Under the pieces are notes generated by a model. That model saw nothing but the letters and a program-made list of their open reading frames with translations. It was not told where the DNA came from and made no database searches. Below, in pieces: positions 1 to 5,678 of a DNA stretch of 5,979 nt. The translations under genes and the position numbers were made by a program. The stretch is from CAZCBD01 sp964496755 (lineage in GTDB: Bacteria > Bacteroidota > Ignavibacteria > Ignavibacteriales > Melioribacteraceae): contig CAZCBD010000162.1 in NCBI GenBank assembly GCA_964496755.1, positions 1-5,979 of the forward strand, written 5' to 3'. Each line of letters opens with the position of its first letter. The first letter of the stretch is position 1.

Positions 1-186
1 ACCCACTGTCATAATGCTAACTTCCCGCAGTTGAAAATTAAATACTGATTCAACCGTGTTTTTATCAAAATTTATTTCTAGCAAAAAATAAATTGAAAGC
101 AATAAAAAAACAGAAAAAAAGCTAATGATAAGAATCAGAAATATTTTTCCCTTAAGCGAAAAATTTTCTAACAATTTTTTTTTCAT
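1..186 (-). CDS. N-terminus of a membrane-anchored protein, probably a sensor (partial, runs off left edge)
   Basis: Sixty-two codons are open from an ATG at 186-184 down to base 1 with no stop, so only the amino end of the protein is visible. It begins M-K-K-K, has a short basic/amphipathic lead with S-L-K-G-K at residues 10-14, then one strongly hydrophobic segment at about residues 15-36 (rich in I, L, F, V, S), followed by a polar, apparently extracytoplasmic stretch (E37 onward, ending Q-L-R-E-V-S-I-M-T-V-G at the edge). This basic-TM-periplasmic start is what membrane sensors such as histidine kinases, diguanylate cyclases and chemoreceptors look like, and it resembles the start of the kinase at 3828-5678 in the same window. 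Sensor identity is inference: no catalytic domain is in view. The start is supported by a weak GGTGA just upstream and by the lack of any other Met before residue 59. The gene is divergent from glgC. A run of nine A residues directly follows the start codon. Confidence 0.6.
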   Translation of the reverse strand, partial: MKKKLLENFSLKGKIFLILIISFFSVFLLLSIYFLLEINFDKNTVESVFNFQLREVSIMTVG

Positions 187-206
187 TTATCACCAAATTA
201 AAAGAT

Positions 207-253
207 TTAACAATTTCTTAAATTGCCAATGTATAATGTTTTAGATATATTTA
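207..253 (+). promoter_or_regulatory. Candidate glgC promoter elements (two alternative readings)
   Basis: Reading one is sigma70-like: a perfect TATAAT at 232-237 with TTAACA at 207-212 as the -35, although the 19-base spacer is long. Reading two is Bacteroidota-like (consensus TTTG, about 20 bases, TAnnTTTG): ATTG at 222-225, 20 bases, then TATATTTA at 246-253, which would start transcription roughly 22-25 bases before the ATG. Both are pattern matches in AT-rich DNA and neither is proven. Which applies depends on the lineage. Confidence 0.35.
211..225. repeat. Short perfect inverted repeat in the glgC upstream region, possible operator
   Basis: CAATTT-ctt-AAATTG: two 6-base arms (211-216 and 220-225) around a 3-base centre. 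It sits between the possible -35 and -10 of the sigma70-like reading, and overlaps the -33 of the alternative one. That position would suit a repressor site for either divergent gene. Six-base AT-rich palindromes arise often by chance, so this is a weak call. Confidence 0.25.
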
Positions 254-269
254 CAAATAAACCAAACAA

Positions 270-275
270 AGAGGA
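270..275 (+). promoter_or_regulatory. Shine-Dalgarno site of glgC
   Basis: AGAGGA lies 6-7 bases before the ATG at 282-284. It is the clearest ribosome binding site on the plus strand and fixes the glgC start. The next Met is residue 15, inside the nucleotide-binding strand, which would break the fold. Confidence 0.75.
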
Positions 276-281
276 AAAAGA

Positions 282-1517
282 ATGGCATTATCAGGTTCAA
301 AAATTTTGCGTGGAACATTAACAATGATCCTAGCCGGCGGACAAGGCGAACGATTATCCCCCTTAACAAATTTTAGAACCAAACCTTCGGTGCCATTCGG
401 CGGAAAATATAGAATAATTGATTTTGCTTTATCTAATTGTTTGAACTCCGGTTTAAGAAAAATTTACGTTTTAACTCAATATAAATCCGATTCTTTAAAT
501 ATGCATTTATATCAGGCATGGAATATCTTTAACCCCGATTTAGGAGAGTTTATTTATTCCGTACCACCTCAGCAAAAAGAAAGCAACGACTGGTATATGG
601 GAACAGCAAATGCCATCGAACAAAATTTAAATTTGCTTAAAGAAAAACAAAACCCTTTGATTTTAATGCTTTCGGGCGATCATATTTATAAAATGGATTA
701 TTTGAAAATGCTTCAGTACCACGTAAAAACCAAATCGGATTTAACAATTTCAAGTATTCGATTTCCCTCGAGCAAAGCAAGCAGATTTGGTGTACTTGCA
801 GTTGATGAAAATAATAGAATAAAATCTTTCACTGAAAAACCTGTGGAACCGGAAGAAATTCCGGATTTACCCAATTATTCTTTTGTAAACATGGGTATTT
901 ATGTTTTTAATACAAAAGTTCTAAAAGAAACATTAATTGAAATGGCGGACAAAAATATTCCTAATTTAGATTTTGGAAAGGATGTAATTCCATATATGCT
1001 CCAAAAAAAATTAAATATTTTTGCATATCCTTTTGCAGATGAAAATAAAAAGCAGGAACCATATTGGAGAGATATCGGAACTATCGACAGCTATTATGAA
1101 GCAAGTATGGATTTAATAAGTGCAACTCCGGAATTTAATTTGTATGATTCCGACTGGCCAATAAGAACAAAGCAATGGCAGTTTCCACCGGCAAAAACAT
1201 TATCGCATGAAGTAGAACGCGTGGGTCGAGTTTTCAATTCGTTAATTACCGACGGCACTATAGTTTCGGGTGGATTGGTAGAGCGTTCTATCTTAGGCCC
1301 AAACGTTAAAGTAAACAGCTATACTTACATAACCGATTCGATAATATTCAACAATTGCAATATCGGAAGATATTCAAAAATCAGAAAAGCCATTATTGAT
1401 AAGGATGTTATTATACCAAACAATACTGAGATAGGCTTCGATTTGGAAACCGATTCCAAAAAGTTTAAAGTCACTAAATCGGGAATAGTTATTATTCCGA
1501 AGGGTTATAAATTTTAG
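282..1517 (+). CDS. glgC: Glucose-1-phosphate adenylyltransferase (ADP-glucose pyrophosphorylase)
   Basis: Makes ADP-glucose and pyrophosphate from ATP and glucose 1-phosphate, the committed and usually allosterically controlled step of bacterial glycogen synthesis, in the cytoplasm. The 411 residues are near the usual length (E. coli about 431). The N-terminal nucleotidyltransferase domain shows the ATP-binding loop ILAGGQGERLSPLT (16-29), TKPSVPFGGKYRIIDFALSN (33-52, with K34 at the place of the E. coli effector-site lysine), WYMGTANA (104-111), SGDHIYK (131-137, with D133 matching the catalytic Asp), FTEKP (183-187, with K186 matching the glucose-1-phosphate lysine), NMGIYVF (203-209), DFGKDVIP (230-237) and PYWRDIGT (260-267). 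From about residue 300 hexapeptide-like repeats form the left-handed beta-helix (SILGPNVKVNS, SIIFNNCNIG, IIDKDVIIPNN). N110 stands where E. coli has Asp in WYRGTADA. No other glg gene is in the window. The last 26 bases overlap the tail of the convergent kinase gene. The effector specificity cannot be read from sequence. Confidence 0.97.
   Translation: MALSGSKILRGTLTMILAGGQGERLSPLTNFRTKPSVPFGGKYRIIDFALSNCLNSGLRKIYVLTQYKSDSLNMHLYQAWNIFNPDLGEFIYSVPPQQKESNDWYMGTANAIEQNLNLLKEKQNPLILMLSGDHIYKMDYLKMLQYHVKTKSDLTISSIRFPSSKASRFGVLAVDENNRIKSFTEKPVEPEEIPDLPNYSFVNMGIYVFNTKVLKETLIEMADKNIPNLDFGKDVIPYMLQKKLNIFAYPFADENKKQEPYWRDIGTIDSYYEASMDLISATPEFNLYDSDWPIRTKQWQFPPAKTLSHEVERVGRVFNSLITDGTIVSGGLVERSILGPNVKVNSYTYITDSIIFNNCNIGRYSKIRKAIIDKDVIIPNNTEIGFDLETDSKKFKVTKSGIVIIPKGYKF
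1482..1498. terminator. Weak hairpin inside the convergent gene overlap, possible two-way terminator
   Basis: GGAATA (1482-1487) and TATTCC (1493-1498) form a perfect 6-base inverted repeat around a 5-base loop. It lies in the last codons of glgC and around the stop codon of the opposing kinase gene. T-rich DNA follows on the plus strand from 1511 (TTTTAGTTTTAATTTT), though 12 bases downstream. The stem has only two GC pairs, so it is at best a weak intrinsic terminator. Confidence 0.25.
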
Positions 1518-3369
1518 TTTTAATTTTCTCCAATTCAATTATAAAATTTGAACCTTTACCCTTTTGGCTTTCAACAGCAATTTTAGCCTTGTTCAAATCG
1601 CAATAGTTTTTTACCAAAGCCAATCCTAATCCGTTTCCTTCATATCTTCTACTATAGCCTTGTTCTTCTTGCGAAAACGGGGTAAACAAATTAGGCAAAT
1701 ATTCTTCCGAAATACCAATGCCGGTATCTTTAATTTCAATTTGCAATTTATCTGAAGATAAATCACTTACTATTAAATTAATTTCTCCCTTTTCAGTGTA
1801 ATTAATTGCATTGTGAATTAAATTGGCAAAAATCTGAGACATGGAATATTCATCGGCATAAACCAATGTTTTATCTGTGTTTTTATTCAGAATTAAATTC
1901 AATCCTTTTTCTAAAGCCAAATGTTTATATTCTTGAACAAGAGGTTCCAAAATTTCTTCAACAATGTTAATTTGTTTCGGAACAAGTTCGAATGTATTGG
2001 TTTGTATTTCCGACATATTTAAAATTAAATCTATTGTTCTAATAATTCTACGTCCGGCCGCATCAATAATTTTAAAACCATCTTTTAGTTCGTCATCAAT
2101 TTTGTCATAAATCTCTTCCTTAAGCAAATTTGTAAAACTCAGAACAACATTAATAGGAGAACGAATTTCATGAGACATTTGAGCAAGAAATTCACTTTTC
2201 AACTTTTCCGATTGAATGGCTTTTTCTTTTGCCTGAATTAATTCAACCTCCATTTTTTTTCTTTCGGTAATATCTTCCATTAATACTACCAAATGTGTTG
2301 TTAATTCATGTTCATCAACAATTGGAGCTACTTTAATATTCTGCCAAAAATATTCACCATTCTTTTTTTTGCATTTTGCTTCATTAAACCAAACCTGAGA
2401 ATTAAAAACAGCTTTCATCAAAGATTTATATTTTTCTTCCGTTAAATATCCTCTTTTAAAAATATCCAACTCCTTACCTTTTATTTCATCAATTGAATAT
2501 CCGGTTTGCGAAATAAATTTCGGATTTAAATATTCGGGTTTCCCTTTGGTATCTGTAATAGCAATTGCAATAGGACTTTGAATTAAAGCATTATTAAGTT
2601 TTTTATAATTAAACTCTAGAATCTTTCTTGACGTTATATCATTAAAATTAATTTGAATCGAGCTTTTATCATTAAATGTAATCGATACGGTAGAAACATC
2701 GGCATAAATAAAACTCCCATCGGCACAAAACATTTTTGCTTCGAAGTGACTGTCTGATTCGTTTTGCAATTGCAAATATTTTTTACTTGACGGAGATTTA
2801 ATTAAAATATCACCTATTTCTTTTTGTAAGAGTTTATTTAAATTTTCATATTTCAACATTCTAATAGCTGATGGATTGGCAAAAATTATTTTGCTTGAGG
2901 ATATTATAATTATACCAACCGGTGAAGATTCTACTAATTCTCTGTATCTTGTTTCGCTTTCCTTAATCTGCTCGGCTGCTATTTTGTTTTTTACTCGTAT
3001 CTTATATTCTTTTAGTTCTCGTTTAATTGCCGGAACTAATCTTTGCAAATTATCTTTTTTCAAATAATCGTGCGCACCTTTTTTCATTGCATCTACTGCA
3101 ATTTCCTCACCAATAATTCCGGAGACCAAAATGAAAGGAATATCCAATTTTTTTTGTTTATAAATTTCAAGTGCATCTATTCCCGAAAAAGAAGGCAAAT
3201 TAAAATCGGCAATAATTAAATCCCATTCTAAAAACAAGGCATTTTTAAATTCATTTTGATCTTGAACAATTTTATATTCAACTAAAAAACCACCTTTCTT
3301 CAATAGTCTATTTACTAAGAGAACATCATCCTCATTATCTTCGAGGAATAATATTTTTATTTTTTGCAT
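1492..3369 (-). CDS. REC-PAS-PAS histidine kinase (N-terminal receiver, cytoplasmic)
   Basis: A 625-residue soluble sensor kinase with no membrane segment. In order: a receiver domain (about 1-120) with acidic pair E10/D11, phospho-acceptor D55 in ADFNLPSFSG, Ser83 as switch residue in ILVSGIIGEE and Lys105 in DYLKKD; a charged helical linker (113-140); PAS1 (about 138-250); PAS2 (about 258-372) ending in the PAC-like MEDITERKK; a HisKA dimerisation domain with H-box SHEIRSPIN (phospho-accepting H400); and HATPase_c with N-box NLIHNAINYT (516-525), G1 DTGIGI (548-553), F-box LFTPFSQ (561-567) and G2 GNGLGLAL (578-585). All catalytic motifs are intact, so it should autophosphorylate. The receiver at the front, not at the back as in classic hybrid kinases, suggests that its activity is controlled by phosphate from another kinase, most simply the one encoded at 3828-5678. 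It is last in the operon, 16 bases after the response regulator, with no good Shine-Dalgarno. PAS ligands cannot be predicted from sequence. Its 3' end overlaps glgC by 26 bases. Confidence 0.94.
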   Translation of the reverse strand: MQKIKILFLEDNEDDVLLVNRLLKKGGFLVEYKIVQDQNEFKNALFLEWDLIIADFNLPSFSGIDALEIYKQKKLDIPFILVSGIIGEEIAVDAMKKGAHDYLKKDNLQRLVPAIKRELKEYKIRVKNKIAAEQIKESETRYRELVESSPVGIIIISSSKIIFANPSAIRMLKYENLNKLLQKEIGDILIKSPSSKKYLQLQNESDSHFEAKMFCADGSFIYADVSTVSITFNDKSSIQINFNDITSRKILEFNYKKLNNALIQSPIAIAITDTKGKPEYLNPKFISQTGYSIDEIKGKELDIFKRGYLTEEKYKSLMKAVFNSQVWFNEAKCKKKNGEYFWQNIKVAPIVDEHELTTHLVVLMEDITERKKMEVELIQAKEKAIQSEKLKSEFLAQMSHEIRSPINVVLSFTNLLKEEIYDKIDDELKDGFKIIDAAGRRIIRTIDLILNMSEIQTNTFELVPKQINIVEEILEPLVQEYKHLALEKGLNLILNKNTDKTLVYADEYSMSQIFANLIHNAINYTEKGEINLIVSDLSSDKLQIEIKDTGIGISEEYLPNLFTPFSQEEQGYSRRYEGNGLGLALVKNYCDLNKAKIAVESQKGKGSNFIIELEKIKTKIYNPSE

Positions 3370-3385
3370 AATTACTCAATATTTT

Positions 3386-3820
3386 TTACAAGTGAGTTCG
3401 GTTTAAATTTATCCAATAATCCGAAAGTGATTTTATTAAAGAAGTAAATTCTTCGTAATCCACAGGTTTGCGAATATAACTATTGGCATGTAATTTATAA
3501 CTTTCTTCAATATCCATTTCTTCAGTGCTTGTTGTTAAAATTATAACGGGTACTTTTTTCATTAATTCATCGGATTTTACATGTTTCAGTATTTCAAGAC
3601 CATCAATTTTCGGTATTTGTAAATCAAGTAAAATAAAAACCGGTAAATTATCCGAAGATTTGTTTGCATAATCATTTCTACCTAAAATCCAATTTAATGC
3701 TTCTTCACCGTCTCTAAAAACAACAATTTCATTTGAAATATTATTTTTCTTTAATGCTCTTATTGTTAAAAGCTCATCATCCAGATTATCTTCAATCAAT
3801 ACTATAGTTTTTTTATTCAT
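3386..3820 (-). CDS. Single-domain response regulator, Rcp1/CheY-like
   Basis: A 144-residue protein that is one receiver domain and nothing else. It has acidic residues E10/D11 in VLIEDNLDD, phospho-acceptor D66 in ILLDLQIPKIDG, switch Thr96 in VIILTTS and conserved Lys118 in YIRKPV. The extended loop before beta3 (about residues 47-59), LLDLQIPKIDG, ILTTST and the C-terminal aromatic SDYWINL (near 132-138) are the style of the Rcp1 family, receivers that partner phytochrome-type kinases and often dimerise through the C-terminal part. With no output domain it must act by protein contact or as a phosphate carrier or sink. It lies between two kinase genes, 7 bases after the membrane kinase and 16 before the REC-PAS-PAS kinase, and is the natural substrate of the former. 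A weak AGGT overlapping the upstream stop codon, 6 bases before the ATG, is its only visible ribosome binding site, which suggests translational coupling. Confidence 0.95.
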   Translation of the reverse strand: MNKKTIVLIEDNLDDELLTIRALKKNNISNEIVVFRDGEEALNWILGRNDYANKSSDNLPVFILLDLQIPKIDGLEILKHVKSDELMKKVPVIILTTSTEEMDIEESYKLHANSYIRKPVDYEEFTSLIKSLSDYWINLNRTHL

Positions 3821-3827
3821 TGTGAAC

Positions 3828-5678
3828 CTAATTTAAAGTAAAATAAAAAGTTGTACCTTGGCCTTCTTTGCTTTCCACCCAAATCCTACCATGATGCCTG
3901 TTAAGAATTCTTTTTACTGTTGCAAGACCAATTCCGGTACCTTCAAATTCATTTTGTGAATGCAATCTTTGGAAAGCCGAAAAAACTTTATCAGCAAACT
4001 TCATATTAAAACCTACACCATTATCTTTGACATAAAAAATATTTTCTCCGTTTTCATTAAACTTAACATTAATTTCAATAATTCTTTCAATATTTTTTGA
4101 TGTGTATTTAAATGCATTCTCAATTAAATTCTCTAAGGCAATTTTCATTAATTTTTTATCGCAAAAAGCGAACATATTTTTTTCAATAAAAATATTTTCG
4201 ATTAAAACATCTCTTTTTTTAAACGCCCTTGTTAATTCCATAACTATTTCATTTGCCAATTCCGAAATATTAACTTTTTCAATTGAAAGTTCATTTTTAT
4301 TGATTCTGGATAATTTTAAAATATCATCAATTAAATCAGACATTTTTTGAGAGGCATTTCTAACACGTTTTAAATAATCTTTTCCTTGTTCATCTAATTT
4401 ATCGCTATAATCTTCCAGCAAAGCCTGACTAAGTCCATCTATACTTCGGAGCGGTGCTCTTAAATCATGCGAAACCGAATAAGAAAATGCTTCTAATTCT
4501 TTATTTATATTTTTTAATACTTCGGTTCTTTTTTTTACCCTCATTTCAAGCTCGGCATTCAATTTTATGATCTCGTTTTCCGCAATTTTTCTGTCTGTAA
4601 TATCACGACCTTCTAAAATTAAAAATTTCACTTTATTGTTTTCATAAATCGGTTTTATTGAAAAATCAAAAAACAATTCTTTATTGTTTTTATTAACATT
4701 CATTTCAAATCTTACGAACTTGCCGCATTTAGCGTCCGCAATAAATGCTTTAATTTCTTCTTGTTTTTTTAATTGATCCGCTTCCCAAAAAATTTCCCAA
4801 ATAAATTTATGTAAAATATTTTGCCTATCTATTTTTAACTCGTCTAAAAAGGCATGATTAAATTCAATTATTTTCCCTGAATTATTTAGTAAAGTAATAA
4901 ACTGAAAAGTCTGATTAAAAATAGCACGGATTTTTTCTTCACTTTCCTTGAACAAAGACATTGTTTTATCTACTTCAATTTGTCTTTCTTCAATTTTTTC
5001 GAGCATAAAATTAAATCTGTCATACAAGATTCCTATTTCATCATCGGAATCTTTTTTTGCCCGAAAGGAATAATTTCCCTCCCTAGAAATTTTATGGGTA
5101 ATTTTAGCAAGTTTTAATATTGGTTCGGAAATAATTTTCTGAAGTCTGAGAGAAATAAAATAGGATAGTATTAAAATTAAAAGAAAAATCAGATTTAATG
5201 TAACAATGAAATCACCTATTTTTTCTCGCACATATTCTTGATTAGCTATTAGAAAAACTGTTCCTAGCTTTTTTTTCTTGTAGACAATAGGTTTAAAAAC
5301 AAAAAAATAGTTATTCACTTCATAAATAGTATCTGAATAGACTTCGGTAAAATGTCTTTCGTAATTATAATTTTTTATTTTTAATGAAAACGGTTGATTC
5401 TGTTCATCAAAGACTATTATCCCGTCAATCCAATTAATTTCCAAACTGGCATTAATTATATCGTGTATCCCTGATTTATCTTTAAAGATAAGAGGCGAAA
5501 CACAGTTTTTGCTTAATAGATCCGTGTTTAGAAGAGCATTATTAAATTGTTCCTTGTGAAAAATATCGGAAGCGTTAAGTGCTATTATAATAAATCCGGT
5601 TGCTAAGGAAAAAAATGTTACGGTAAATATAATTGCTATCAGTTTATTTCTGATAGAATTTTTTTTCAAAAATTCCAT
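3828..5678 (-). CDS. Membrane sensor histidine kinase: CHASE8-like periplasmic domain, HAMP, PAS, HisKA, HATPase
   Basis: A 616-residue inner-membrane kinase. TM1 is about residues 13-34. An extracytoplasmic domain (about 35-155) has the look of CHASE8: SKNCVSPLIFKD (56-67), then INASLEINWIDGIIVFDEQN (75-94), and a closing KKKLGTVFLIAN (135-146). TM2 is about 157-177, followed by HAMP (about 178-232, P186 and DEIG at 213-216), a coiled helix, PAS (about 246-366, ending EGRDITDRK), a coiled coil (367-397), HisKA with H-box YSVSHDLRAPLRS (H404), and HATPase_c with N-box ENLIENAFKYT (516-526), G1 DNGVGF (552-557), F-box FSAFQRLHS (566-574) and G2 GTGIGLA (580-586). SHDLRAPLR and FQRLHS are hallmarks of the cyanobacterial-phytochrome-type kinase core, but no GAF or PHY domain is present. 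All catalytic motifs are intact. The start follows the stop of the YfiR-like gene with no gap (TAA then ATG) and has a good GAGGA. The CHASE8 call rests on recognition by eye and is less sure than the kinase call. Confidence 0.94.
   Translation of the reverse strand: MEFLKKNSIRNKLIAIIFTVTFFSLATGFIIIALNASDIFHKEQFNNALLNTDLLSKNCVSPLIFKDKSGIHDIINASLEINWIDGIIVFDEQNQPFSLKIKNYNYERHFTEVYSDTIYEVNNYFFVFKPIVYKKKKLGTVFLIANQEYVREKIGDFIVTLNLIFLLILILSYFISLRLQKIISEPILKLAKITHKISREGNYSFRAKKDSDDEIGILYDRFNFMLEKIEERQIEVDKTMSLFKESEEKIRAIFNQTFQFITLLNNSGKIIEFNHAFLDELKIDRQNILHKFIWEIFWEADQLKKQEEIKAFIADAKCGKFVRFEMNVNKNNKELFFDFSIKPIYENNKVKFLILEGRDITDRKIAENEIIKLNAELEMRVKKRTEVLKNINKELEAFSYSVSHDLRAPLRSIDGLSQALLEDYSDKLDEQGKDYLKRVRNASQKMSDLIDDILKLSRINKNELSIEKVNISELANEIVMELTRAFKKRDVLIENIFIEKNMFAFCDKKLMKIALENLIENAFKYTSKNIERIIEINVKFNENGENIFYVKDNGVGFNMKFADKVFSAFQRLHSQNEFEGTGIGLATVKRILNRHHGRIWVESKEGQGTTFYFTLN

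Larger units (their letters stand above)
187..281. promoter_or_regulatory. Divergent intergenic region between the left-edge membrane gene and glgC
   Basis: These 95 bases lie between two head-to-head start codons and must hold the promoters of both genes unless they start further inside. It is very AT-rich. The plus strand holds candidate glgC promoter elements and a short perfect inverted repeat (separate entries). On the minus strand I found no convincing promoter match for the left-edge gene. Confidence 0.6.

Noticed and set aside
1509..1549. AAATTTTA (1509-1516) and TAAAATTT (1542-1549) as a terminator stem
   Set aside because: The stem is purely AT with a 25-base loop and lies in the coding sequence of the kinase tail; such pairs are expected by chance in DNA this AT-rich.
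2876..3067. 63-codon plus-strand open frame
   Set aside because: It lies entirely inside the receiver-PAS part of the REC-PAS-PAS kinase on the opposite strand, has no ribosome binding site and reads as low-complexity I/L/S; an antisense shadow.
4102..4350. 82-codon plus-strand open frame
   Set aside because: It is opposite the conserved HisKA-HATPase region of the membrane kinase and is rich in I, S, F, N, as expected from the complement of Lys/Glu/Asn-rich coding DNA; no family resemblance.
3828..5678. Membrane kinase as a phytochrome
   Set aside because: The kinase core is phytochrome-like, but there is no GAF or PHY domain and no chromophore-binding Cys context; the input part has two TM helices and an extracytoplasmic domain.
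3828..5678. Membrane protein as a YfiN-type diguanylate cyclase
   Set aside because: No GGDEF motif is present; the C-terminal half has complete H, N, G1, F and G2 boxes of a histidine kinase.
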